From assembly GCF_041360795.1 (NCBI RefSeq), contig NZ_JBFUPW010000003.1, positions 496,001-560,000 of the forward strand: DNA of 64,000 nucleotides. The letters are read 5' to 3'. This DNA is from Arthrobacter_E sp041360795. GTDB lineage: Bacteria > Actinomycetota > Actinomycetes > Actinomycetales > Micrococcaceae. A program made the position numbers and the translations under genes. Every line of letters begins with the position of its first letter. The first letter of the stretch is position 1. The notes under the pieces are model-generated. The model made no database searches. It was not told the DNA's origin and saw only the letters and a list, made by a program, of their open reading frames with translations. Of this stretch, positions 43,572 through 52,295 are shown in pieces.

Positions 43572-44984
43572 TCAGTGCGTGAAGTCCGCCGAGATCTCGG
43601 CGAGCGTGCGGCCCTTCGTCTCCGGCGCGAGCCACTGGGACAGCGCCGCTCCCAGGAACGCGACGACGGCGGCCACCACCATGCTGGGCCCCATGCCGAT
43701 GTTGGTGATCGCCCAGGGCAGGGCGAAGGTGCCGAGGGCGGCGCCGATGCGGCTGAACGACGCCGCGAAGCCCATCCCGATGCCCCGCAGGTGGCCCGGG
43801 AAGACCTCCGCCGGGTAGACCTGGGTCATCGTGGTGTACCCGGCGTTGAAGAACGAGAACGCCAGGAAGAGCACGAGCACGAGGATCGCGGGGGCGTCCG
43901 CCCAGACCCCGATCACGAGCAGGATGCCCGCGCAGAGCCATTGACCGGGCACGGTGAGGATGCGGCGTCCGAGCCGGTCGATCAGCAGCACCGTGGTGAC
44001 GACGCCCGCGGCCGCCAGCGCGGACAGCCCCACGCCGCCCGCCCAGCCGCCGCCGAAGCCGAACTGGTGGAGGACGTCGTCGGCGAACGTGGCGATCGCG
44101 AAGTACGGGGTGACGGCGCAGAACCAGAAGCCCGAGGTGAACAGGGTGGTCCGCCAGTACTGCGGGGAGAACAGCATCTTGAACGAGGCGTTCTTGATCG
44201 GGGTCTTGTCCCGGGCGGCCTGGGCTTCCTGGATCGCGCGCAGGTCGATCTCCTCCGTGATGCTGTGATGCATCTGCGGGGACTCGACGTACTTGCGGGC
44301 GATCGCGAGCGCCTCGTCGCGACGGCCCTTGGTGATGAGCCAGCTCGGGGACTCGGGAAGGCCGATGCGGGCCAGGAACAGGACGAGGGCGAGGACCGTG
44401 CTGGTGCCGATCACGATCCGCCAGGGGGTGCCGGCGTCGTGCAGGGCGGTTCCGATGATGAACGCCATCATGAAGCCGATGTACCAGGCGATCAGCGTCA
44501 GCCCGAGGAGTCGCCCGCGGAGTTTCGGCGGGGAGAACTCGGACAGCAGCGGCCCGCCGATGGAGTACTCGCCGCCGATCGCGACGCCCATGAAGAAGCG
44601 GATGAGGGCCAGCTGGACCACGGCTCCGTCCCCGGTGGTCACGAAGAACTGGGCGGCGGAGGCGAGCAGGAACAGGCCCATGTCGATCAGGAACATCGGT
44701 TTGCGGCCGAACTTGTCGGCCGCCCAGCCGGCGAGCGGCGATCCGACGAAGATGCCGACGAGCGGTCCGGCCGCGATCAGCCCGAGGGACAGCTCGTTCA
44801 GCTGAAGATCGGCCCGCATGAGCCCCGTGACGGGGCCGATGATCCCGAGGATGTAGCCGTCGAGGAACATGCCCCCGATGAACACGGCGACGAGCCGCAC
44901 CATGAACCGGCGCTTGAATCTGGAGTCGGTCGGTTTCGCAGTGGAGGGGTAGACGGAGGCCGTCGTACCGGTCGGTTGGGTCAT
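43572..44984 (-). CDS. MFS transporter (sugar/organic acid type)
   Basis: A ~470-residue 12-helix MFS symporter. The N-terminal helix 2-3 loop is GWAADKFGRKPMFL, the helix 4-5 part is RFFMGVAIGGEYSIGGPLL, and RGRLLG follows, all typical of the metabolite:proton symporters. A similar DRLGRR loop occurs in the second half. It probably imports an organic acid, polyol or aromatic compound, but the substrate cannot be read. ATG 44984 has AGAAGGGAA about 10 bp upstream. Transcription likely begins about 280 bp upstream at the operator-covered promoter. Confidence 0.82.
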   Translation of the reverse strand: MTQPTGTTASVYPSTAKPTDSRFKRRFMVRLVAVFIGGMFLDGYILGIIGPVTGLMRADLQLNELSLGLIAAGPLVGIFVGSPLAGWAADKFGRKPMFLIDMGLFLLASAAQFFVTTGDGAVVQLALIRFFMGVAIGGEYSIGGPLLSEFSPPKLRGRLLGLTLIAWYIGFMMAFIIGTALHDAGTPWRIVIGTSTVLALVLFLARIGLPESPSWLITKGRRDEALAIARKYVESPQMHHSITEEIDLRAIQEAQAARDKTPIKNASFKMLFSPQYWRTTLFTSGFWFCAVTPYFAIATFADDVLHQFGFGGGWAGGVGLSALAAAGVVTTVLLIDRLGRRILTVPGQWLCAGILLVIGVWADAPAILVLVLFLAFSFFNAGYTTMTQVYPAEVFPGHLRGIGMGFAASFSRIGAALGTFALPWAITNIGMGPSMVVAAVVAFLGAALSQWLAPETKGRTLAEISADFTH

Positions 44985-45249
44985 GGAGTGCAGTTCCCTT
45001 CTGGCTTCAGCGGAGACCGCTGACGGCGCCAGAGCGCCTTGTCCGGGACGCGCGGGTGACCTGTGGTCCTGTGTGCGGCGGATGGACGAGCCGTGAGGCC
45101 CGCTGCCAGCCGGGATGCCGCGCTGGACGCACGAGGTGACTCCGGCGTCGTCATGGATCACGGTCCGCCGAGCCGATCCTGCGGGTTCCTGGCCTCCTGG
45201 TCGCACGCGGCGCCCCGAGGTCAGATCCCGGACCGGCGTCGGCGGGAGT

Positions 45250-45302
45250 GTGACATATGACTCATATATCAGAACCCTAGGGTGACGCTCCGGCTTGGTC
45301 AA
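45250..45302 (-). promoter_or_regulatory. MFS promoter with repressor operator
   Basis: On the minus strand, TTGACC (45297-45302) and TAGGGT (45274-45279) are spaced by exactly 17 bp. The predicted start of transcription lies at ~45267, inside the palindrome ATATGA-C-TCATAT (45255-45267), whose outer bases extend it to TGA...TCA (45250-45270). The layout fits repression by a GntR/FadR-type protein. The rest of the 525-bp space holds the repeat at 45398-45462 and nothing else I can name. Confidence 0.65.
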
Positions 45303-45397
45303 GAGTATGACGGAGCGGTTCCCGGCCTGGTTTCCGGCCCGCGACGGCGGCGGGAGGCCTGGGTGCCCCGGCTGACCTGGGCGAGTCCTTGAACGCC

Positions 45398-45462
45398 GAA
45401 ACCGTGGGTTTCCGTCGAAACCGCGTGTTTAATACACGGTTTCGACGGAAACCCACGGTTTC
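45398..45462. repeat. Perfect 25-bp inverted repeat, family B
   Basis: Arms at 45398-45422 and 45438-45462 are perfectly complementary; the 15-base loop again pairs (GTGT/ACAC). The arm has TTTCCGTCGAAACC, close to TTTCCGCTGAAACA of the 51213 element. It lies 48 bp after the tctA stop (minus strand). Confidence 0.88.
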
Positions 45463-45509
45463 AGCGCGGGCCGCGACGCCGGGGCCGCGCCGGGCCCCGA
45501 CGCCGGCCC

Positions 45510-47018
45510 TCAGACGAGCGCGTCCGCCTTCGGGGTGCGGGTCCGCTTCCAGGCCGCGATCAGCAGCGGGGACACGGCGATCAGCGCGACGATCACGTAC
45601 ACCGTCACCCCCACGGGCTCGTTGAACAGGCCCGAGAGGTCGCCGCCGCTCAGCTGGAGTGCCTTGCGGAGCTGCCCTTCGATCCGCGGTCCGAGGATCA
45701 GGCCGATGACCAGGGGCAGCACGGGAAACCCGAAGCGCCGCATCGCGAATCCGAGGGCGCCCAGAACCAGGAGGATCAGCAAGTCGAAGGCCTGGAGATT
45801 CACCGCGTACGCCCCGAGCGAGGCGAAGAACAGGATGCCGGCGTACAGGTACGGACGCGGGATCTGCAGCAGCTTCGCCCAGAGCGGCGCCATCGGCAGG
45901 TTGATGACCAGCAGCAGCGTGTTCCCGATGAAGAGGCTCGCGATGAGGCCCCACACCAGATCCGGCTCCTTCTGGAAGAGCAGCGGACCCGGCTGGATGT
46001 TGAACTGGGTCAGCGCCGCCAGCATGATGGCCGCCGTCGCATTGGTCGGCAGGCCGAGCGCCAGGGCCGGCGTCAGCGTGCCCGCCGCGGAAGCGTTGTT
46101 GGCCGCTTCCGGACCCGCGACGCCCTCGATGGCGCCGTGCCCGAACTCCTCCGGGTGCTTGGACAGCTTCTTCTCCGTGACGTAGGAGAGGAAGGTCGGG
46201 ATCTCGGCGCCGCCGGCCGGCATGGCGCCGAAGGGGAAGCCCAGTGCGGTGCCCCGCAGCCACGGCTTCCAGGACCGCTTCCAGTCCTCCTTGCCCATCC
46301 ACGGCTGCCCCACCGGAATGGTGTCCATCCGCTTTCGGCGCAGGTGGGCGGCGATCCAGAGGGCCTCGCCCACCGCGAAGATGGCGACCGCCACCACCAC
46401 GATGTCCAGACCGTCCGTCAGCAGCGGGATGCCGAACACCAGACGCTGCTGGCCGCTGACCGGGTCGAGCCCGATCAGGCCGATCGCCAGGCCGAGGCCC
46501 AGGGAGGCGAAGCCGCGGATCTTCGAGGACCCCAGCACCGCGGTGACGGTCAGCAGGCCCAGGATCATGATGGCCAGGTAACTCGAGGGGCCCAGGCTGA
46601 CCGCGAACTGCACGACGGCGGGCGCGAACGCCGCCAGGAGCGCCGTGCCGATGGTGCCGGCCACGAAGGAGCCGATCGCCGCGGTCGCGAGGGCCTGTGC
46701 CGCTCGTCCCGCTTTCGCCATCTTGTGGCCCTCGATGGCCGTGATGACCGTGGACGATTCGCCCGGGGTGTTGAGCAGGATGGAGGTCGTCGACCCGCCG
46801 TACATGCCGCCGTAGTAGATGCCCGCGAACATGATGAGCGCGCCGGTGGGTTCGAGGTTGGCCGTCACCGGCAGGAGGAGCGCCAGGGCCATGGCCGGGC
46901 CGATGCCCGGCAGCACGCCCACGGCGGTGCCCAGGAGGACGCCGATGCAGGCGAAGAGGAGATTGGTGGGCGTCGCCGCCGTGGCGAAGCCGTGCATGAG
47001 GTTATTGAGGATGTCCAT
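45510..47018 (-). CDS. tctA: Tripartite tricarboxylate transporter TctA
   Basis: A 502-residue permease with about 12 helices, the large membrane subunit of a TTT transporter for citrate-like acids. The first signature is in GIGPAMALALLLP plus MFAGIYYGGMYGGST, and the second is in AGGAEIPTFLSYV and NNASAAGTLTPALALGLP. ATG 47018 begins MDILNNLMHGFATA, typical of the family. It is the last gene of the tctCBA unit and follows tctB by 1 bp. Confidence 0.94.
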   Translation of the reverse strand: MDILNNLMHGFATAATPTNLLFACIGVLLGTAVGVLPGIGPAMALALLLPVTANLEPTGALIMFAGIYYGGMYGGSTTSILLNTPGESSTVITAIEGHKMAKAGRAAQALATAAIGSFVAGTIGTALLAAFAPAVVQFAVSLGPSSYLAIMILGLLTVTAVLGSSKIRGFASLGLGLAIGLIGLDPVSGQQRLVFGIPLLTDGLDIVVVAVAIFAVGEALWIAAHLRRKRMDTIPVGQPWMGKEDWKRSWKPWLRGTALGFPFGAMPAGGAEIPTFLSYVTEKKLSKHPEEFGHGAIEGVAGPEAANNASAAGTLTPALALGLPTNATAAIMLAALTQFNIQPGPLLFQKEPDLVWGLIASLFIGNTLLLVINLPMAPLWAKLLQIPRPYLYAGILFFASLGAYAVNLQAFDLLILLVLGALGFAMRRFGFPVLPLVIGLILGPRIEGQLRKALQLSGGDLSGLFNEPVGVTVYVIVALIAVSPLLIAAWKRTRTPKADALV

Positions 47019-47019
47019 G

Positions 47020-47604
47020 TCAGAGAATTCCCGCCAGGATCCCGGCCGGCAGGTGGATGCCCAGGCCGAGGTAGAAGCCGTAGAAGGTGCCGACGGCCAG
47101 AATCAGCGAGACGATGCCGTCCCGCACGTAGTGGCGGCTGCCCAGCGACCAGACGCTGCCCCAGAACATGATGGTCCCGGAGATCACCCAGCCGAGGGGG
47201 TCGATCAGCACGATGTTCAGGATGAAGAAGCCGATGAGCGGCAGCACGGTCTTCCAGTCGGTGGGATGGCTGAGGTCGACGTCCTCGCCTTCCTCGGCCT
47301 GGCCGCTGCCGCCCCGCAGGACGTTGACGGCCAGGAGCACGGCGCTGACCACGAGCAGCGATCCGACGATCACCGGCATGGTCTTCGGCCCCACCACGTC
47401 GGAGACGGAGTAGGGCACCGTGATGCGGGAGGCGTCCCAGAGCACGACGACGCCGGCCACGCCGAGCAGGGCGGCGATGCCCAGCTCGGCGCGGCTCCGG
47501 CCGCCGGGCGCGGCGACCGCGGCGCGCTCGCCGCCGTCGTCGTGCCCGGCGCCGAGGCCTCCGGGGTCCGCGTGACCCCCGGCGTCTGCGGCGGAATGGC
47601 TCAC
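47020..47604 (-). CDS. tctB: Tripartite tricarboxylate transporter TctB
   Basis: A 194-residue small membrane subunit with four helices (about 40-58, 72-92, 118-140, 155-185). The N-terminal ~35 residues are soluble and rich in Gly, His and Asp (AADAGGHADPGG). The family region is GPKTMPVIVG followed by PLIGFFILNIVLID. The GTG at 47604 overlaps the tctC stop by 4 bp (GTGA). It binds TctA to make the channel. Confidence 0.88.
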   Translation of the reverse strand: MSHSAADAGGHADPGGLGAGHDDGGERAAVAAPGGRSRAELGIAALLGVAGVVVLWDASRITVPYSVSDVVGPKTMPVIVGSLLVVSAVLLAVNVLRGGSGQAEEGEDVDLSHPTDWKTVLPLIGFFILNIVLIDPLGWVISGTIMFWGSVWSLGSRHYVRDGIVSLILAVGTFYGFYLGLGIHLPAGILAGIL

Positions 47605-48617
47605 GCCAGCCCCAGCTTCTTCAGGACGTCGGCCACGCGCTGGTCCTGGTCCTTCAGGAAGGTGCCGAACTCGTCGCCCGTGATGAACGCGTCGGTCCAG
47701 CCGTGGGTCTTGAGCGCGGCCTTCCACTCGTCCGTGTCGTGCATCTTCTTGAGCGTGGCGATCACCTTATCGCGGTCGGCGTCGGAGATGCCGGGAGGGG
47801 CCACGATGCCGCGCCAGTTGGTGAACTCGAGGTCGATGCCGGATTCCTTGAAGGTGGGGGCATCCACGCCGTCCAGCCGCTGGGCGCCGCTCACGGCGAG
47901 CACCCGGATCTCGCCGGTCTTGATCTGGTCGATGTACTCGCCGGCGCCGGAGGCGGCGAAGCCGAGCTTGTTGCCGAGGATGGCGGGCAGAAGGTCGCCG
48001 CCGCCGTCGAAGGAGACGAAGTTGACCTTCTTGGGCTCGATGCCCACGGCCTGGGCCAGCTGCATCGGCAGCAGGTGGTCCGGTCCGCCGGGGTTGGAGC
48101 CGCCGCCGACGGCGAGCTTGGACGGGTCGGCCTTCCAGGCGTCGACCAGGTCCTTGATGGTCTTGTAGGGGGAGTTCTTGGGCACCATGATGGCGCCGGG
48201 CTCCTGGATCAGGCGGGCGAGCGGCACGGTCTCGGTGAGCTTGGCCGGGGACTTGTTGGTGTAGCTGGCGCCCACCACGCCCAGGCCCATGAGCATGGTG
48301 AGATCCTTGTTGCCCTTTTCGTTGACGAGTCGGGCCAGGCCCACGGTGCCTCCGGCGCCGGCCAGGTTGAAGACCTCGACATTGCTGGCGGTCTTGGTCT
48401 CGCCCATGACCTTCGCCGCAGTGCGGGCCGTGGTGTCGTACCCGCCGCCCGGGCTGTTGGGGACCATGATGCGCAGGCCCTTGAGGGGCTCGCTGGAGAC
48501 GCCCGACGCCGAACCCTGGGGATTCGAACCGCCGGAGCCGGTGACGCCGCAGCCGGTGGCGGCCAGGATCAGACCCAGCGCGGCGGCGGCCAGGCGGACG
48601 GCTTTGAGTGAACGCAT
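47601..48617 (-). CDS. tctC: Tricarboxylate-binding lipoprotein TctC
   Basis: A 338-residue solute-binding lipoprotein (Bug/TctC fold). The signal peptide ends at the lipobox AATGC (Cys ~23), so it is anchored outside. Family regions: IMVPNSPGGGYDTTAR, NLAGAGGTVGL, and the later GGGDLLPAILG and ISDADRDKVI. It binds citrate or a similar di/tricarboxylate. ATG 48617 has GGAAG 8 bp upstream. It heads the tctCBA unit, divergent from the CitAB-like genes that probably regulate it. Confidence 0.93.
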   Translation of the reverse strand: MRSLKAVRLAAAALGLILAATGCGVTGSGGSNPQGSASGVSSEPLKGLRIMVPNSPGGGYDTTARTAAKVMGETKTASNVEVFNLAGAGGTVGLARLVNEKGNKDLTMLMGLGVVGASYTNKSPAKLTETVPLARLIQEPGAIMVPKNSPYKTIKDLVDAWKADPSKLAVGGGSNPGGPDHLLPMQLAQAVGIEPKKVNFVSFDGGGDLLPAILGNKLGFAASGAGEYIDQIKTGEIRVLAVSGAQRLDGVDAPTFKESGIDLEFTNWRGIVAPPGISDADRDKVIATLKKMHDTDEWKAALKTHGWTDAFITGDEFGTFLKDQDQRVADVLKKLGLA

Positions 48618-48728
48618 TGGTACTTCCTTTGTTCGCATGACGTCGCTGTCATGAGGGGGTTCCGGAGAGAACGTCCCTCACGCTATGCGGGGATGTGAGG
48701 TGGGTCACCCTTGAGTTCTCAAAGATCG

Positions 48729-48745
48729 TTGTGTTCATTGTGTTC
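48729..48745. promoter_or_regulatory. Direct repeat between tctC and citA
   Basis: TTGTGTTC occurs at 48729 and again at 48738, 9 bp apart, in a locally A/T-rich part of the 217-bp divergent space. Direct or inverted repeats of this sort are typical sites for CitB/DctR-type regulators. No firm -10 or -35 could be assigned. Confidence 0.4.
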
Positions 48746-48834
48746 TCGGTCACATACCCTTCGGGCTGTCATGATGGACGCGGGGACGTCCGTCCCCGAG
48801 GAGAAAGGACAAGGACCTGTCCCGTGAGTGCCCC

Positions 48835-50475
48835 ATGACGCGTTGGTGGCCTCGGCGGGCCAGGATGTCCCTGGCCGCGCAGTACCTGGTCCTGCAGCTC
48901 CTGATCGTGCTGGCCGTCCTGGTGGGCGTGATCGCGGTGTCCCTCGCGCAGTCGGAGGACACCTTCGAACGGGTCGAGGGCCGACGCGCCCTGTCCGCGG
49001 CCGAGTCCGTGGCGGCCATGCCCGCCGTGCGCACGCTCCTGCCGAGCGCCCAGCCCGGCCACGGCGCCGCCCTACCGGCCGTGGCGGAATCCGCCCGCAC
49101 CGTCTCCGGTTCCAGCTTCGTGCTGCTCGTGCGTCCGGACCGCATCATCCTCACCACCCCGGACCCGTCGCTGCTGGGAACCCGGCTGGACCTCGGCCAG
49201 AGCCACGTCCTGGAAGGCCGCGCGTGGACGGGCGCGGCGGATGTCTCCGGTCACCACGCACTCGTGGCGCACGTGCCCGTGCTGAGCGACGGCGGCGAAC
49301 TCGTGGGGTTCGTGGCGGTGGGCAGGGAGTACCCGTCCGTGCTGGACCGCCTGGGCGAGGCGCTGCCGGATCTGGTCACGTACCTGGGAGTCTCCCTGGC
49401 GCTCGGCGCGGCCGGTTCGGTCCTGCTTTCGCGGAGGGTCAAGAAGCAGACGCTGGGCCTGGAACCCGAGGAGATCGTGGGTCTCGTGGAGCACCGCGAG
49501 GCCATCCTGCACGGGGTGAAGGAGGGCGTCCTCGCCCTCGACCAGAAGCAGCGCATCACCCTCCTCAACGAGAGCGCCCGCGCCATGCTCGGATTGCCGC
49601 GCTCCGCCGAGGGGCACAGCCTGGAGGAGCTCGGGGTGGATCCGCGGCTCCGGGAGGTCCTCGCGGGGGAGGACGCCGTGGAGGACCGGATCGTCCTGGC
49701 CGGCGAACGGCTCGTGAGCCTCAACCGCCGGCCGGTGGTGAACCGCGGCCGGGAGATCGGCTCCGTCACCACGCTCCGGGACCGGACCGAGCTCGCCGCC
49801 CTGGAACAGGAGCTCGGCGCGACGCGCAGCGCCACCGACACCCTCCGGGCCCAGACCCACGAGTTCGCGAACCAGCTGCACACCATCTCCGGCCTCATTC
49901 AGCTCGGCGAGTACGACGACGTGCTCCGTTTCGTGGACGGCGTCCGGCTCAGCAGGACCCGGCTCTATGACGAGGTCACCGAACGCCTCCAGGACCCCGC
50001 GGTCGCCGCGCTGGTCATCGCGAAAGCCAGCCTCGCGGCCGAGCGGGCCGTGCCCCTGGATCTCGACCCGGAGTCCCGGCTGGGCCGCGTCGGCGAGGGG
50101 CTGTCGCGGGACCTGTGCACCGTCGTCGGGAATCTGGTGGACAACGCGCTGGACGCGGTCGCCGGACGCCCTGACGCCCGGGTGACGCTCCTGATCAGCG
50201 ACGACGGCGGCCGCGTCGGCGTGCGGGTGCGGGATACTGGACCGGGCGTGGCCGGGGACAAGATCCGCGAGGTCTTCCGCCAGGGCTACACCACCAAGGA
50301 CGCTCTGGGCGAAGGCGGGCACGGCTTCGGTCTGGCCATCACCCAGCTGGTCTGCCGGCGTCGTGGCGGGGACGTGGAGGTCCTCAACGACGGTGGCGCG
50401 GTGTTCACGGCGGTGCTCGGACGGGGCGCGGAGGCGGGGGAGAAACCGCCGGAGAAGGAGAGGGCGGAAGCGTGA
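48835..50475 (+). CDS. CitA/DcuS-type sensor histidine kinase
   Basis: A 546-residue membrane sensor. A short cytoplasmic start is followed by a helix at ~14-37, a PDC-type extracytoplasmic sensing domain at ~40-165, a second helix around 178-198, a PAS domain at ~215-320, and the kinase core. The H-box is QTHEFANQLHTISGLI, the N-box VGNLVDNALDAV, and G-boxes DTGPGVAGD and GHGFGLAI. The order matches citrate/dicarboxylate sensors. It overlaps its response regulator by 4 bases and is divergent from tctCBA, so it probably controls that transporter. Confidence 0.9.
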   Translation: MTRWWPRRARMSLAAQYLVLQLLIVLAVLVGVIAVSLAQSEDTFERVEGRRALSAAESVAAMPAVRTLLPSAQPGHGAALPAVAESARTVSGSSFVLLVRPDRIILTTPDPSLLGTRLDLGQSHVLEGRAWTGAADVSGHHALVAHVPVLSDGGELVGFVAVGREYPSVLDRLGEALPDLVTYLGVSLALGAAGSVLLSRRVKKQTLGLEPEEIVGLVEHREAILHGVKEGVLALDQKQRITLLNESARAMLGLPRSAEGHSLEELGVDPRLREVLAGEDAVEDRIVLAGERLVSLNRRPVVNRGREIGSVTTLRDRTELAALEQELGATRSATDTLRAQTHEFANQLHTISGLIQLGEYDDVLRFVDGVRLSRTRLYDEVTERLQDPAVAALVIAKASLAAERAVPLDLDPESRLGRVGEGLSRDLCTVVGNLVDNALDAVAGRPDARVTLLISDDGGRVGVRVRDTGPGVAGDKIREVFRQGYTTKDALGEGGHGFGLAITQLVCRRRGGDVEVLNDGGAVFTAVLGRGAEAGEKPPEKERAEA

Positions 50476-51137
50476 TCAAGGTCCTGATCGTCGATGACGA
50501 CTTCATGGTGGCCAAGGTCCATGCGGGATTCGTCCGTCAGGTCCCCGGGTTCGGCGTGGTCGGGGTGGCCCACACGGCAGCTCAGGCGCTCCAGGAGGTG
50601 GAGCGGACCCGGCCGGATCTGGTGCTCCTGGACATCCATCTGCCCGACCGGAGCGGACTCGAGCTTCTGCAGGAGATGCGGGCGCTCCAGCCCGAGCTCG
50701 ACGTCCTCGTCATCAGCGCGGCCCGGGAGATGGAGACTGTGCGCAAAGCGCTGCGGGGCGGGATCGTGCACTACCTCATGAAGCCCTTCACGGCCCAGGA
50801 CCTGGCGGAGCGCCTGGTGCACTACCAGCAGAGCTACCGCCCTCTCGCCGAGTCCGGCAGCGTGGCGGACCAGGCCGATGTGGACCGCGTCTTCGGCGTC
50901 GCGCACCGCGAACGGCCCCTGCCCAAGGGCTGCAGCGTCGAGACGCTGCGCATGGTGGAGACTCTTCTGAAGGACCACGACGGCGACGTCTCCGCCACGG
51001 AGGCGGCCGCGGTGCTCGGCACGTCCCGGGTGAGCGCTCGCCGCTATCTGGAGTACCTCGCCGAGGAGGGCCGGGCCGTGGTGCGCCTGCGGTACGGGGG
51101 AGTCGGCCGGCCGGAGCGCCGGTACGTCTGGAAGTGA
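50472..51137 (+). CDS. CitB/DctR-type response regulator
   Basis: A 221-residue regulator with an N-terminal receiver (VLIVDDDFMVAK, phosphoacceptor in LVLLDIHLPDRSG, conserved Lys in YLMKPF) and a C-terminal HTH domain around SATEAAAVLGTSRVSARRYLEYL. The receiver and HTH layout is that of CitB, DpiA and DctR. GTG 50472 overlaps the kinase stop. The gene ends 75 bp before the family B palindrome. Confidence 0.91.
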   Translation: MIKVLIVDDDFMVAKVHAGFVRQVPGFGVVGVAHTAAQALQEVERTRPDLVLLDIHLPDRSGLELLQEMRALQPELDVLVISAAREMETVRKALRGGIVHYLMKPFTAQDLAERLVHYQQSYRPLAESGSVADQADVDRVFGVAHRERPLPKGCSVETLRMVETLLKDHDGDVSATEAAAVLGTSRVSARRYLEYLAEEGRAVVRLRYGGVGRPERRYVWK

Positions 51138-51212
51138 GGGCGGCGCCGACCCGGCTCACCGGGTTGAGCGGACCTCTCGCCGCTTCGCCCGGCCGCCCGC
51201 CTCACCGCCGAG

Positions 51213-51271
51213 ACAGTGACTTTCCGCTGAAACAGTGTGCATAACACGCTGTTTCAGCGGAAAGTCACTGT
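51213..51271. repeat. Perfect 23-bp inverted repeat, family B
   Basis: Arms at 51213-51235 and 51249-51271 are complementary without mismatch around a 13-base loop that also carries GTGT/ACAC. It lies between the convergent ends of the response regulator and the PiT gene. Confidence 0.88.
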
Positions 51272-51284
51272 TTCGCGAAGGACC

Positions 51285-52295
51285 TCAGGTCAGTGCGGAG
51301 AGCGCCATCTGGAACACGAACGCCAGTGCCGCCGTGGCCACGGGGGTGATCACCCAGTAGCCGAGGATCTTCAGGATGAGGGGCCGGTTGGCCTGGGAGA
51401 AGCGCTGGTTCGTCCCCGCGCCCCACATGCCCGCCGCCATCGTGTGAGTGGTGGAGATCGGCCAGCTCAGGGCGATGGCCCCGGCGAACTGGAGCGCGAA
51501 GCCGACCGCCTGCGTGACGAAGCCCCGGAGCGGGTCCACCCGGATCATGCGATGCCCCAGCGTGTAGGAGATGCGCCAGCCGCCGAACAGCGTTCCGGCC
51601 GTCATGGCCGCGGCCACGAGGGTCACCATCATGAAGGCGAGCTGCTGGCCGTCCTCGTAACCCGCCACGAAGAACGCCATCAACAAGACCAGGAAGGTGC
51701 GCTGTCCGTCCTGCAGCCCGTGCCCGAACGCCACCGCGCCCGCCGTGATCGCCTGGGCCCTGCGGAGCCGGCGGTTCACCACGTTGGGCGGCTGGTTCCG
51801 GGCCACCCAGGTCGTCGGCCAGACCAGCACATAGGACAGAAGGAACGCCAGGGCCGGGGAGAGCAGCAGGGGCAGCGCCACGGAGTTCCACAGCGTGGCG
51901 GAAGCCTCGGGGATCTCCGTGCCGCCCTTGAGGATGGCCGCGGCGCCCGCGCCGAACAGGCCACTCAGCAGCGCGTGGGTCGAAGAGGACGGGATGCCCT
52001 TCCACCAGGTGAAGATGTTCCAGATGATGCCGGCGGCCAACCCGGAGACCAGGAGGCTGAGGCCGTTGAGGCCCTCGGGGAGGTGCAGCCAGTTGGTGCC
52101 GATCTCGAGCGCGAGCGGGAACGCCAGGACCACGCCGAGCAGGTTGAAGAAGGCGGCCAGCACCACCGCCACGCTGGCGGTCAGTGCCCGTGAGCGGACC
52201 GCGAAGGCGATGGCGGACGAGACGTCACGGAAGCCGTTGAGAAAGGTGAAGGTGACCGTCAGCAGGACCGTGAGGACCAGGAAGAAGGCGATCAC
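51285..52295 (-). CDS. PiT-family phosphate transporter (divergent)
   Basis: A 336-residue membrane transporter with about 9-10 helices, of the low-affinity PiT family that imports phosphate or metal-phosphate with protons. The two family signatures are altered: the first reads GFRDVSSAIAFAVRSRALT (the usual Asn of the ANA part is Ser) and the second reads GHGLQDGQRTFLVLL (the usual TNDxQK is LQDGQR). Substrate specificity may thus differ. GTG 52295 starts right after the DUF47 stop, so they are co-translated, the standard DUF47-PiT pair. Confidence 0.85.
   Translation of the reverse strand: MIAFFLVLTVLLTVTFTFLNGFRDVSSAIAFAVRSRALTASVAVVLAAFFNLLGVVLAFPLALEIGTNWLHLPEGLNGLSLLVSGLAAGIIWNIFTWWKGIPSSSTHALLSGLFGAGAAAILKGGTEIPEASATLWNSVALPLLLSPALAFLLSYVLVWPTTWVARNQPPNVVNRRLRRAQAITAGAVAFGHGLQDGQRTFLVLLMAFFVAGYEDGQQLAFMMVTLVAAAMTAGTLFGGWRISYTLGHRMIRVDPLRGFVTQAVGFALQFAGAIALSWPISTTHTMAAGMWGAGTNQRFSQANRPLILKILGYWVITPVATAALAFVFQMALSALT

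Noticed and set aside
45063..45260. A 65-codon plus-strand frame in the 525-bp space between the MFS gene and tctA.
   Set aside because: It covers the predicted leader of the MFS gene on the other strand, and it has no ribosome-binding site or recognisable motif.
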